Made by a program: the position numbers and the translations under genes
Shown: in pieces, positions 43,873 through 52,214 of the stretch
How positions within the stretch are numbered: position 1 is the stretch's first letter
How the letters are laid out: each line of letters begins with the position of its first letter
The notes under the pieces: model-generated
What the model saw: only the letters and a program-made list of their open reading frames with translations
Told to the model about the DNA's origin: nothing
Databases searched by the model: none
NCBI GenBank assembly: GCA_025526915.1
Contig: JAHLKH010000188.1
Location: 1-52,214, forward strand
Length of the DNA stretch: 52,214 bases
DNA from: Entophlyctis helioformis
Taxonomy: Eukaryota; Chytridiomycota; Chytridiomycetes; Chytridiales; Chytriomycetaceae
Reading direction: 5' to 3'

Positions 43873-45068
43873 TCTAGGTGTATCGGACTGTGCGATGGCA
43901 GCAGCAGAGGACCGTCAGCCACACTGGTCGGGTCGATGTGCTCGGGCAGTGACAGGTGCGCCGCCGCCGGCCTGTGCGCTCTGTGTCTGTGCCGCATCCG
44001 CAGTGTGCACCAGCAGAGCAGCGGCCACCTGCAGCCAGGCGTTTGCGGTGCGCTTGCTCGCACCAGCACTGCCGGCGTCAGGCTGCAGACTTCAGGCTGC
44101 CGGCTGCCGTCTTCCAGACGGTGGTGCCGGTGCCGGTGCTGCTGCTGGTGCTGCCGGAGGGCACCGACAGAAAGCTACAGCAGGCTCAACGGGCATACGG
44201 GCAGGGGCGTACCTTGCAATGGCTGAGCGAACCTGGAAGCAGGCGGGAGCTCTTCGAGTCTTTAACGGCCGGCGACCAGCACGCACAGCACGTTGACAGC
44301 AAGAGCACAAACGCAAATTTTCGGCGCGTCACACGAGGACCCGCCGCTCGAAATTTGGCCAAATATGGGAATATCGGCGCGACAGCGAGGCGTATGGTGA
44401 GCACAGGGAGGACAGCATTGGCAGGTGGCGTTTCGATGGCCACCTCCGCGGGCCAAGCCTGCGGCTGTATGTGTCTTGCGGAGCAGGCCGAGAGGCGGGA
44501 CAGAGCGCTGCTGGAGGTGGGAGAGCGCTGATGGAGGTGGGTGAGCGCTGATGGAGGTGGGTGAGCGTCGTGGGAGGCGGGTGAGCGTCGTGGGAGCGCC
44601 GAGTGGTGAGCAGGTCGGCAGACAGATGCTGGCACAGCGTGCTCGGCTTCCAGAGGCCGAGCCACGATGAGCGCGGATGAACTGCTACTGCTGCTGCTGC
44701 TGCCAACGCCACTGCCCACGCTGAGCATGACAAATCACGCCATGTGCAAGCCTAAACGGAGCAGCCTCCTCGAGCCGACAGAAAACTTGCAGAGGCTGGC
44801 AGCCACCACCAAGTGCCCGCCAGAGCCGTCGCTGGGTTGCCATGAAGGCGTAAACGCTGGCCAGATCGGTAAGCGTCAAGATACAGCATGGTTCATTCGG
44901 GGGATTGCAAAGACTGCCAGTGGGTCTATATCGCTCGCTCGCTCTCAAACACACACATGCACACATCGAGACACGCACAAGCCAGGCTCATCTCGGGCAT
45001 GGCGGGGGCGGGGGCGGGGACCCTGACCAAGAACGAGGGCAGTGCACAGCCATCGCATCAAGCGTCGC
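43871..45068. promoter_or_regulatory. Long spacer between the first two CAP genes
   Basis: I find no gene. It contains a CArG-type word CCAAATATGG at 44359-44368, tandem 20-bp repeats (GAGCGCTGATGGAGGTGGGT and variants, about 44503-44596, four to five copies) and a short CTG run at about 44686-44703. Open frames such as the one starting 44667 are compositional and match nothing. Confidence 0.5.
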
Positions 45069-45902
45069 TTAGTTGCCAAAGTAGGTGTCGGCGGTCTGGC
45101 CCATGACGTTGCCGGCAGGCCAGTACTTGCAGACAAAGTTGTAGCCGTAGCGGCCAGACGACTGAGCGCAGCCAACCTGGCGGGTGGCGTCCCAGACGAC
45201 CTGGGTGTAGTGGCCGTAGGCGTGGAAGTTGCCGCCGGGGATGCGCTGGCCACGGTAAAGGAAGCGCTCGTTCCAGAAGGTGGTGATCGAGTGCTTGCAG
45301 GTGGGGACGCCGCCCCAGTTGGAGAGACGGTTGAGGTTCTCGCCGTAGCCGTCGTTGCGGGGGTCGTGGTCGAGGTTGTAGTGGTTGTTGAGCTGGTCGG
45401 CCCAGTCTCTGGCAGACGCCTCGAGTCTGTTGGACCACGAGAGGGCGGGAACGCCGACACGGGCACGGAAGGTGTTGTGGGTGATAAGGCAGTCCATCTC
45501 CCAGGCGCTGCTGGGGGCGTCACCGCCAGTCACGCCGGTTCTGCGGACGGGGGCGACAGGCACACGGGGCTTGGGGGCAGGGGCAGCCTTGCGGACGACG
45601 ACCTTGACGGGAGGCTTGGGGGCGGGCTTGGGGGCGGGCTTGCGCACCACACGGCGCACCGTTCTGACCGGAGCTCTGGGGGCCGGCTTGGCGGCAGGCT
45701 TGGCGGCAGGCTTGGCGGTGGTCTTTCTCTGCTGGCGGCGCTCAATGTGCGGGATGGGGTTGGGGACGGTCGCCTGCTCGGCAACAGCGTTGCGCTTCTC
45801 GGCGTGGGGCACGACGTTGAGGACGGTAGCCTGCTCAGGGACGGCGTTGGCAGCCGCAGAGCCGACGAGGAGCGCAGCCGACAGGAGGGAGAGGAATTGC
45901 AT
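45069..45902 (-). CDS. Secreted CAP/PR-1 protein with dibasic propeptide repeats (CAP-2)
   Basis: Single exon, 277 residues. After the signal peptide (MQFLSLLSAALLVGSAAA) come two related ~20-residue units, EQATVLNVVPHAEKR and EQATVPNPIPHIERR, each ending in a dibasic Kex2-like site. A Lys/Pro/Arg-rich linker with KPAAKPAAKPA and VRRVVRK stretches follows, then VRRTGVTG and the CAP domain: HNTFRARVGVPALSWSNRLE, GYGENLNRLSNW, FHAYGHYTQVVW, YNFVCKYWPAGNVMG. The domain is almost the same as CAP-1, so the pair is a recent tandem duplication whose linkers diverged faster. Extracellular; ligand unknown. Confidence 0.93.
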   Translation of the reverse strand: MQFLSLLSAALLVGSAAANAVPEQATVLNVVPHAEKRNAVAEQATVPNPIPHIERRQQRKTTAKPAAKPAAKPAPRAPVRTVRRVVRKPAPKPAPKPPVKVVVRKAAPAPKPRVPVAPVRRTGVTGGDAPSSAWEMDCLITHNTFRARVGVPALSWSNRLEASARDWADQLNNHYNLDHDPRNDGYGENLNRLSNWGGVPTCKHSITTFWNERFLYRGQRIPGGNFHAYGHYTQVVWDATRQVGCAQSSGRYGYNFVCKYWPAGNVMGQTADTYFGN

Positions 45903-46296
45903 GGTTGATGATGTGTCTATGGGATGTTGGGCAACCACTGCACCGCTGTGCACCAGGTCGCAATCAAGACTTCTGCTTTCAAAAACGCCGCCTAATCAAA
46001 TTTTCGCTGTCAGATTCACTGCGTGAGTCACGGTGCGGGGACATGCGTGGACATGCAGAGGCATGCTTGGGCGTGCGGGGCCATGCAGAGGCAAGCTTGG
46101 ACGTGCGGGGACATTCACAGACATGCGGGGAGGCGCAAGGGATCGCGGCCACACTCAACAACAAACAGGGAATGATCGCGGCCACACTCAAACGGCAGGC
46201 AGTCTGGAAAGCATGGGCGTTCATTGTTTGGAGCACATAGAGGAGACATGATGTAAAAGAAGAACAAGAAAGGCGGCACAGGATAGTGTCTCAGAT
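45903..46296. repeat. Upstream region of CAP-2 with GC-rich minisatellite
   Basis: At 46036-46128, GGGGACATGCGTGGACATGC-type words repeat imperfectly. At 46141-46190 the 18-bp word GATCGCGGCCACACTCAA occurs twice. The TAATCAAATTTTCGC stretch near 45991-46006 is the only AT-rich part and may be the CAP-2 core promoter. Confidence 0.6.
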
Positions 46297-47571
46297 TCAG
46301 ACGCGTCTGAGGTTCATGCGCACACCGACAAGGTTGCCGGCGGGCTCGTACTCGCAGACGGTGTTGCGCGTGCGAGCGCCAACATCGGAAAAGGCACAGC
46401 CAAGCTTGGTCGTCTCGGGCCACACGAGCTGCGTAAAGTGGCCGTACGCGCTAAAGTCGCCCTGGCCGATCGGCTCGTTGTTGTAGAGCGGCTCCTCGTC
46501 GAACCACGCCTTGACGGCCGTGAAGCACGACTTGCTGCCGCCGGTCGTCTGGAACAGGTTCTCGCCAAAGTCGAATGCAGAGTGGCGGAACGAGCGCTCG
46601 GCAGCAAGCGTGTTGGCCCAGAGCTGGGCAGCGTTGCGCAGCTGGATGGACCAGGCAAGAGGAGCCTTGCCGAACTCGGCGCGGAAGCGGTTGTGCGTCG
46701 CGAGACAGTCCGACTCAAACTCGCTCAGGCCGGCAGTCGGAGGAGGGACGGCAGGCGTGGAGGGACGGACGACGGGAGGAGTGGGCGGGCGGGCAGGCGG
46801 GGCAGGAGAGCGCGTCGCGGCAGGAGGGGTGGGAGGACGCGTCGGGGCAGGCGGGGTGGGAGGACGCGTCGAGGCAGGGGCAGGAGCCTCGGCAGCGGCC
46901 GGCTCATCGCGCACAGGGGAGGGTGTTGGCTTGGACACGGCCGTGGACCTGACGATTCTGCGCTGCACAGGCTTGATCGACGGAGCCGCAGAGGGAGCAG
47001 GAGGCTGAGGCTTCTGCTCGGGCTTGCTCACAGTCTGGAAAGCCGGCTTGGCAGGCGACTTGGCGACCGTGGCCGGCTTGGCAGCAGGCTTGGTAGCAGG
47101 CTCGGCAAACGACGCAGTCTCGCAAGGCGTGGGCTCAGACTTGGGCTTGGGCGTGGCAGCAGGCGTCTCGGTGCACGACTCGGACGGCTTGGGCTTGTAC
47201 TGCTCATCCTTGGCGGGCGATGCAAAGCTTGCGGGCGTGGGGGCGCCACCGTACGAGCCAGTTTTCTTGCACTTCTTCTTTCGCGGGCGAGACACGTCCG
47301 CGGGCGGTGCCTGGGTGGCTGAGCCGTAGCCAACATTGGCAGCGGCAATGATGGAGCTGGCGTCCTGTGGCGAGGACGAATAGCCCGCATTACCGTCGCG
47401 CTTGAGCATCAGAGCGCCAGCGCTCACTTGGACGCCCGAGCGACGGGAGAAGCGGACAGTGCTGGGACGCTCGTGCTCGTGGCGGTGGCCGTCGGCGGCA
47501 GAGACGGCAGCGGCAGAGGCAACGGACGAGAGCGAGAGGAGCGCCACGAGGGGAGTGTACAGGAAGACCAT
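46297..47571 (-). CDS. Secreted CAP/PR-1 protein, long linker (CAP-3)
   Basis: Single exon, 424 residues starting MVFLYTPLVALLSLSSVASA (signal peptide). An RRSG and an LKRDG dibasic site follow. Then ~230 residues rich in Pro/Lys/Ala/Ser contain a KKKCKK cluster and RPPTPPAPTRPPTPP repeats. The CAP domain starts at about 290: SDCLATHNRFRAEFGKAPLAWSIQLR, LWANTLAAERSFRHSAFDFGENLF, ASF-type Cys loop SKSCFTAVKAWFDEEPLY, FSAYGHFTQLVWPETTKLGCA, then CEYEPAGNLVG. GEN and GHFTQ are intact. It is more distant from CAP-1/2 than they are from each other. Confidence 0.92.
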   Translation of the reverse strand: MVFLYTPLVALLSLSSVASAAAVSAADGHRHEHERPSTVRFSRRSGVQVSAGALMLKRDGNAGYSSSPQDASSIIAAANVGYGSATQAPPADVSRPRKKKCKKTGSYGGAPTPASFASPAKDEQYKPKPSESCTETPAATPKPKSEPTPCETASFAEPATKPAAKPATVAKSPAKPAFQTVSKPEQKPQPPAPSAAPSIKPVQRRIVRSTAVSKPTPSPVRDEPAAAEAPAPASTRPPTPPAPTRPPTPPAATRSPAPPARPPTPPVVRPSTPAVPPPTAGLSEFESDCLATHNRFRAEFGKAPLAWSIQLRNAAQLWANTLAAERSFRHSAFDFGENLFQTTGGSKSCFTAVKAWFDEEPLYNNEPIGQGDFSAYGHFTQLVWPETTKLGCAFSDVGARTRNTVCEYEPAGNLVGVRMNLRRV

Positions 47572-48243
47572 TTCAGACAAACGTTTGGGTTGCAGTCAAC
47601 GGTGAATGGAGGATGCAGCAAGGGCTTGGAGGACTGGCACGGGCGTTGAGTGGAGCGAGTGCGGGTGCGAGTACGAGTGCGGAGAAGCCGGAGCTGGTTG
47701 TTTGTGTTGTCGGCGAGGTGTCTGTCTACACGGTCTGTATAAGCGCAACGGGGATGTTTAGGCGGGAGAGGACTGGGCGGTTGTAGGGGGAAACAGGACG
47801 GCAGGCGGGGCGGGAACGGGCGGCTCTTAAGGCTCTGGGCGGTGTGGCCGCTTGGCGTGCGCCAGGGCGGGCCAGCGAGTCGGCGGCACAAGGTGTTCAC
47901 TCGAGTGTTTCAGGTCCGACGCGCCACACACGAAGCGCCGCATTCATTGGCCGGTCGGGGTGGCACGTCAACGCGGCGGCGGCACACAAGTCGAGCCTTG
48001 GTGTTGGTCTGACGATCGTCACGAGGCGCTGACTCACATGCAAGCAACTTTTACGCCGTACGGGCCGCACGATAACCACTTGTGCCCAACGTCGGCCCCA
48101 TTGCAGCAGAGCCATGCAGCCAGGGAGGGAGGGATTGCCGTTGCCCGTCAACACAAACAGGAACGTGTGGCACAAGCAGTCGTTCATTGACTGGGAATGA
48201 TACGGATGGGATATGAGTGGAATGATCATGGGGTGAGTGGAGT
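47572..48243. promoter_or_regulatory. Spacer between CAP-3 and CAP-4
   Basis: Promoter side of CAP-3 and 3' side of CAP-4. It includes CGAGTGCGGGTGCGAGTACG near 47657-47680. Nothing resembling a gene, and no clear TATA box, is visible. Confidence 0.45.
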
Positions 48244-49143
48244 CTAAAAGTAGAAAATGTCGCCAAGAACGTTTCCGGCAGGATAGTAGTTGCACACCGT
48301 CTTGCGTCCGACGCCACATCCCATCTCGGTTGTGCGGCGATCAAGCAGCTGCGTCGCGTGGCCGGCATATCTCCAGACGCGGGAGATGGGGTCGCCGTTG
48401 CGCAGCAGCTTGACCTCATCGGCCCACGCATCAACAGCCGCCTTGCAGTTTCTGGACGTGCCCGACCACATGTTCTGGCCGCTGCGGTTGTGTGCCCAGA
48501 CACCGTTGTCGGCCCATGCCTGCGCGGACGACTGCTGCGCGGAGCTGTACGAAAGCGGAGGGCGGTTGTATCTGGCACGGAATGCGTTGGTGTAGCCCAT
48601 GCAGCTGCTCGTGAAGGATCCGTCAGATGCAGGCGGCGGGGATGGAGGGGGCGGGGGCGGGGGCGGCGTCGGTGGGCGCGCTGGAGACGGCGATGGCGCG
48701 GGTGGGCGAGCAGGAGATGGCGAAGGCGCGGGTGGGCGTGCTGGCGGTGGAGGAGGAGGAGGGGGCGGGGATGGACGGGCAGGCGGCGGCGGCGACGGCG
48801 GCGACGGGGACGGGCGCGGGGGAGCCGGGGCGATGCTGGGAAGAGGGGCAGCAGTCGATGTGGCGATTGCGGTCAAAGAGGCCGTGGTGGTCGTTGCGTT
48901 GCGGCGAAACGCAGCCTGGCAGCCGTGGCGACGAGCAACGTCGAGGCGTCTCTCCAGATGGTGCACACCAGAGGCAGGCATGCCAAACAGGAATGGCGCC
49001 GGCGCAGCGCTGGTGCTGGTGCCCGCAACAGGCATGCCATCCACAGACACCAGCAGGCTGAGGTCGGTGGACGTGGCAGGCACGGGCGCGGTCGCCAGCG
49101 CAGATGCCGCAGACACAAGAGCGGCAAGCGGCAGCAGTTGCAT
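48244..49143 (-). CDS. Secreted CAP/PR-1 protein, GQN variant (CAP-4)
   Basis: Single exon, 299 residues: signal peptide MQLLPLAALVSAASALA, a ~70-residue propeptide with SVDGMPV and a LERRLD dibasic site, a Pro/Ser linker (PPPPPPPPPARPPAPSPSP), then the CAP domain from about 175. It reads SSCMGYTNAFRARYNRPPLSY, AQAWADNGVWAHNRSGQNMW, DAWADEVKLL, YAGHATQLLDRRTTEMGCGVG and CNYYPAGNVLGDIFYF. The GEN motif is GQN and the CAP1 motif ends TQLLD in place of TQVVW. CAP-5 and CAP-6 share these changes, so they define a second subfamily. Confidence 0.92.
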   Translation of the reverse strand: MQLLPLAALVSAASALATAPVPATSTDLSLLVSVDGMPVAGTSTSAAPAPFLFGMPASGVHHLERRLDVARRHGCQAAFRRNATTTTASLTAIATSTAAPLPSIAPAPPRPSPSPPSPPPPARPSPPPPPPPPPARPPAPSPSPARPPAPSPSPARPPTPPPPPPPPSPPPASDGSFTSSCMGYTNAFRARYNRPPLSYSSAQQSSAQAWADNGVWAHNRSGQNMWSGTSRNCKAAVDAWADEVKLLRNGDPISRVWRYAGHATQLLDRRTTEMGCGVGRKTVCNYYPAGNVLGDIFYF

Positions 49144-49420
49144 ATTCGTGTGTTTGGGAAAGGCGTGATTCGTTCAGCCACAATTCAAGGGACCCGGCTG
49201 CACCCGGGCTAAATCCAACGGAGTTGGCCAAGCATGCCGCACGGGTCCATGTGCACGGTCTGCTCCATCCGCCTGCCACGTTGCCGATTCATCTAGATCT
49301 CGCTCGATAGGCATCCTGCATGTCCAGCCTCTTTCAGTCGCTCTGGGACAGACGCCCAGCGGCAAGAATGTCTATGCTGATGAAGTATGTATTGGAGAGT
49401 AGACTGGAGGAGGGCAGTGT

Positions 49421-50144
49421 CTAAAAGTAGAAGCGGGTGCCGAGCAGGTTGCCGGCAGGGTAGTAGTTGCAGACAGACTTGCGGCCAACGCCGCAGCCCA
49501 TGTGCGTGGAGCGAGTGTCGAGCAGCTGCGTAACGTGGCCGGCGTATCTCCAGATGTTGTTGATGAGGCTGCCGCTGCTGATCAAGCTGAGCTCGGCGTA
49601 CCAGGCATTGACAGCGGGGCCGCAGCTGGCGGTTGTGCCCGACCACATGTTCTGGCCGTTGCGGTTGTGGGCCCACACGCCAGAGTTGGCCCAGGCCTGT
49701 GCGGACGCCTGCTCGGAGGCGCTGAACTGGAAGTCACGGCGGCCATGTCTTCTGCGCAGGGCGTTGGTGCGCTCCATGCAGTCGCGGGTGAACGAGTTCA
49801 TGCCCGCAGGGGCGGGCGGGGGGACAGGCGACGGGCGCCGGCGGGGCACGGGTGGGCGACGGCCTGCTAGCGGCGGAAGCTGTAGCCGTGGCATTGCGGG
49901 CAGCGACCTGGCAGGCCTTGCGCTGAGTGGCATCCAGCCGCTTTTCGAGCAGGCGGTCGGCCTCGGACATGGCGGGAAGAGCCAGCAGGAACGGCGCCGG
50001 CGCAGTGACCGAGAGGCCGACGCTCACATCGTCGACAGAGACAACAGAGACGGCAGCGTTGGAAGAAGTGGTGGTGGTGGCAGACGCACCGGCTGCAGAG
50101 ACAAGAGCGGCGGCGGCGGCAGCGAGGAACTTGGTCAGCAGCAT
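49421..50144 (-). CDS. CAP/PR-1 protein of the GQN subfamily, frame broken in proline linker (CAP-5)
   Basis: N-terminal part from ATG 50144: signal peptide MLLTKFLAAAAAALVSAAGA, VSVDDVSVGLSV, and a LLEKRLDATQRKACQVAARNAT segment closely like CAP-4. The C-terminal CAP part, in another frame and ending at 49421, reads FTRDCMERTNALRRRHGRR, AQAWANSGVWAHNRNGQNMW, YAGHVTQLLDTRSTHMGCGVG and CNYYPAGNLLGTRFYF. The two frames would agree if one G were absent from the six-G run at 49818-49823. Read literally the protein stops after the linker. Either a homopolymer error or a recent null mutation; the domain itself is well preserved, which favours an error or a very young lesion. Confidence 0.85.
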
Positions 50145-50229
50145 GTCTATGGTGTCGTTTGCTGCGGAAACCACACGACGGCGCTCCTTGAGGAGAGCCG
50201 ACGAGCACAAGCACAAAGTTGCTCGCGCC

Positions 50230-50251
50230 ATATTTCCATTTTAGGAAATAT
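50230..50251. promoter_or_regulatory. Palindromic MADS-box (Mcm1/SRF) site candidate
   Basis: ATATTTCC-ATTTTA-GGAAATAT is a perfect 8-bp inverted repeat around an AT core. Its centre CCATTTTAGG is an exact CC(A/T)6GG CArG box flanked by TTT/AAA as in yeast Mcm1 P-boxes. It lies 86 bp upstream of the CAP-5 start codon. Confidence 0.5.
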
Positions 50252-50401
50252 TTTGGTCAGGGCCCCGCACGAGAACGAAACTTTGGTGCGTGTCGCTTGG
50301 CAGATCGTCGCTGATTGGTCGAGCCTGGTGGAGTCGCTCCTTTCAGACTTACACTGTAAAAACAACTTGGCGATCTACACGTTCATTCATTCACTACCAG
50401 T

Positions 50402-51141
50402 CTACATTCGGAAAACATCGCCCATGACGTTGCCGGGAGGGTCAAAGTTGCAGACCGTCTTGCGTCCGACAGCGCACCCAGCACTCGTCGAGCGACGGTC
50501 AAGCATCTGCGTCACGTGGCCGGCCTTGGCCCAAATGTCAACGATCCGGTCACCGTTTCTAATCAGGCTGATCTCGTCGTACCAAGCATCGACGGCGTCC
50601 GTGCAGTCGCTCGACGTGCCAGAATACATGTTTTGGCCGTTGCGGTTGTGTGCCCATGTCGCCGAGTTGGCCCAGGCCTGTGCCGAGGCCTCCTCCGACG
50701 TGCTGTAGGCAAGAGCAGGACGGCGTGCTGAGCGCGTCTGCGGTTCATCAGAGCCACACACGAGCGGCCAAAGTTGCCACCGCCATTGTTTGTCAATGGG
50801 GCAGGCGGCTGCTGCGTTGCTGGACGCGGCGCCGGCGGACGAGGAGCAGGAGGAGGCGGCGGCGGCGGCGTGGGGGGCGACGGCGAAGGCTTTGGCGGCT
50901 GTGTCGTCGTTTGCACGGCCGTGGTTGTCGTGGGCTGGAATGCGAGCTTGCATGCATTGCGCTCGACCACGGCCAGCTTGCTCATGACAAACACTGGCAT
51001 GCCTGGGAACCGAGTGTCGATTTCGTCGCTGCCGCCGACCGAGTCGCTGAGCGACGACACGACAATGGCAGCGCCGACGGGACGGACGGCCGTCGACGCA
51101 GCGAGAGCAGCAAGAGCGATTGCAAAGGCGTGGGCATGCAT
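50402..51141 (-). CDS. CAP/PR-1 protein of the GQN subfamily, frame broken in the domain (CAP-6)
   Basis: From ATG 51141: signal peptide MHAHAFAIALAALAAS, propeptide ending SKLAVVERNACKLAF, a Thr/Pro linker (PPKPSPSPPTPPPPPPP) and the first CAP helix FGRSCVALMNRRRAQH. The rest, in a frame that needs one more base between about 50705 and 50745, reads RRPALAYSTSEEASAQAWAN, WAHNRNGQNMYSG, DAWYDEISLIRNG, AGHVTQMLDRRSTSAGCAVG and CNFDPPGNVMG. It is similar to CAP-4/5 but with QMLD and NFDPPGN changes. Literal translation ends early. Error versus pseudogene cannot be decided here. Confidence 0.83.
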
Positions 51142-51372
51142 GGCTGGACTGGCAAGTGTATGTCTTTGGTTGCAAAGGCAAGCCGGCCGGCAGCGACGCT
51201 GCAACCTATCGGCACACGTCGAAAAACACATGCACAAGGTGGGCGGCGCGCCATGGATGGTGGCGCAGACGCCCTTGGGATGACGTTTTTGGCGACTTTG
51301 TTGGGTGCCACATGCGGGTGTTTGCCACACCTGGTCACCGCTGTGCCGGCCGTCGCCGAGATCGACCGACGC

Positions 51373-52214
51373 ATGCCACGGCGGCTGTTTGGCGCTGGCT
51401 CCAATGCTGCCGGGCAGCTCGGCACGCACACACTCGACGATGCGCATGTGTTTGTCTCGTCGTCCGTTGCCGGCCCCTGCAACTCGCCATCGGCAACGGC
51501 TGCCATCGTTCAAGCCGCTGCCGGCGCCAACCACTCGCTGGTCCTGGACGCTGCGGGAACCGTCTTGGTCTGCGGATCCAACGAGCATGGCCAGCTCGGC
51601 AGCCTTGGCTCGCTTGGCCTGCCGTCCGATACGCATGCAGCCACCACAGGCTCCATGAAGCCGCACTCGGCCGTCTTTGTGCCAGCACACATCCCAGGGA
51701 CCGAGCCAGGCGACGACCCCATCGTCTCGGTTGCGTGCGGCTGGGACTCGTCGTTTGCCATTTCCAGGTCCGGTGCCGTGTGGGCGGCTGGAAGCAACAG
51801 CCACGGCCAGATCGGGCTTGGCCAGCACGTGCGATCAGTGTCTGCATTCACACCGCTGCCGTCGCTGCCGCCTATCCGTCGCATCGCATGCGGAGTGTGG
51901 CATACGCTCTTCCTGGCGACCGACGGCTCCGTCTGGGGCTGTGGGTCGGGCAGATACGGCGAACTGGGCACTTTGTGCGATTCGCTTGCATCTGGACCTG
52001 GATCTGCATCTGGACCTGCATCTGCATCTGGACCTACAGCAACAGCCGCAACGGGCAAACGTGCCAAGCGGCCACCATCTGCATCCATCATCCACACACC
52101 AACAAGACTCGACTGCATTCCACAAGTCGCGGTTGACATTGCATGCGGCCAGCACCACTCCCTCGTCATCACTCAGGACCCGGCCGACTCTTGTGCGCGG
52201 CTTTGGGCATTTGG
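51373..52214 (+). CDS. RCC1-repeat protein, 3' truncated by the window
   Basis: The frame is open from ATG 51373 (MPRRLFGAGSN) to the end of the window, at least 280 residues. In-frame ATGs at 51253 and 51280 would add up to 40 residues. RCC1-type blades are visible: LFGAGSNAAGQLG, GANHSLVLDAAGTVLVCGSNEHGQLG, VACGWDSSFAISRSGAVWAAGSNSHGQIGLG, IACGVWHTLFLATDGSVWGCGSGRYGELG and IACGQHHSLVIT. A SASGP repeat insert (about 205-225) followed by a basic KRAKRPP stretch interrupts the fourth blade. Such seven-bladed propellers act as Ran GEFs or other scaffolds; which one cannot be told from half the protein. Confidence 0.88.
   Translation, partial: MPRRLFGAGSNAAGQLGTHTLDDAHVFVSSSVAGPCNSPSATAAIVQAAAGANHSLVLDAAGTVLVCGSNEHGQLGSLGSLGLPSDTHAATTGSMKPHSAVFVPAHIPGTEPGDDPIVSVACGWDSSFAISRSGAVWAAGSNSHGQIGLGQHVRSVSAFTPLPSLPPIRRIACGVWHTLFLATDGSVWGCGSGRYGELGTLCDSLASGPGSASGPASASGPTATAATGKRAKRPPSASIIHTPTRLDCIPQVAVDIACGQHHSLVITQDPADSCARLWAF

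Noticed and set aside
42732..43877. A 381-codon Gly/Arg-rich plus-strand frame across CAP-1
   Set aside because: It is the complement of the Pro/Ala-rich linker, and its Gly-rich sequence comes from that low complexity; the minus-strand product has a signal peptide and CAP motifs.
44667..45026. A 119-codon plus-strand frame between CAP-1 and CAP-2
   Set aside because: It starts with a Leu run made by a CTG repeat, ends in simple sequence, and has no family resemblance.

Overview
The window is eukaryotic nuclear DNA from a fungus. Nearly every gene is split by short introns (about 45-300 bp, mostly 70-125) with GT..AG ends, often GTGCGT or GTGAGT donors. The content points to an early-diverging, flagellated fungus, most likely a chytrid of the Batrachochytrium/Polyrhizophydium kind. 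It has a fungal-type trehalose phosphorylase and a mitochondrial bL17, but also genes usually associated with animals: an SH3-DOCK RhoGEF, a paxillin with an LD motif and four LIM domains, an EGLN-like prolyl hydroxylase and a Na,K-ATPase-type pump. It also carries an ankyrin array of the HLHVVQWLH type and a run of secreted CAP/PR-1 proteins. The taxon is an inference; no marker gene proves it.

Layout. 1-2944: repeat-rich DNA with LTR-retroelement debris. This includes a polypurine tract plus LTR candidate at 1571-1846 that cuts into a minus-strand gag remnant (1828-2574), followed by tRNA-Arg(ACG) at 2945-3017. 3248-9758: two half-size ABCA-type transporters transcribed divergently. 9890-12035: a DUF423/TMEM256 membrane protein divergent from a repeat-rich ankyrin protein. 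12368-13932: RNA polymerase I subunit A43. 14170-21822: a ~2,430-residue DOCK-family GEF on the minus strand. 22742-23329: a small ankyrin protein. 23494-24957: mitochondrial bL17. 25148-27862: trehalose phosphorylase, with one apparent frameshift. 28205-30647: a steryl-ester-hydrolase-like lipase divergent from an 11-exon Na,K-type P-ATPase (30702-35726). 36036-37831: paxillin-like LIM protein. 38298-39268: an unrecognised small protein. 39467-40473: 2OG-Fe(II) prolyl hydroxylase divergent from haspin kinase (40524-42603). 42762-51141: six consecutive minus-strand CAP/PR-1 secreted proteins, two of them with single-base frame breaks. 51373 to the end: an RCC1-repeat protein that runs off the window.

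How the parts relate. Most genes are unrelated housekeeping or signalling genes packed tightly, often head to head with 50-215 bp between start codons, so shared promoters are likely. DOCK (Rac/Cdc42 GEF) and paxillin belong to one adhesion/motility pathway in animals, and zoospores of this lineage crawl as well as swim. The most distinctive region is the CAP cluster. It has two sequence subfamilies, low-complexity Pro/Ala/Lys linkers, Kex2-like processing sites, and in one subfamily a GEN-to-GQN change at the conserved CAP Glu. The pump is also unusual: several residues that coordinate Na+/K+ in animal pumps differ, and it carries a large extra cytosolic loop between TM6 and TM7.
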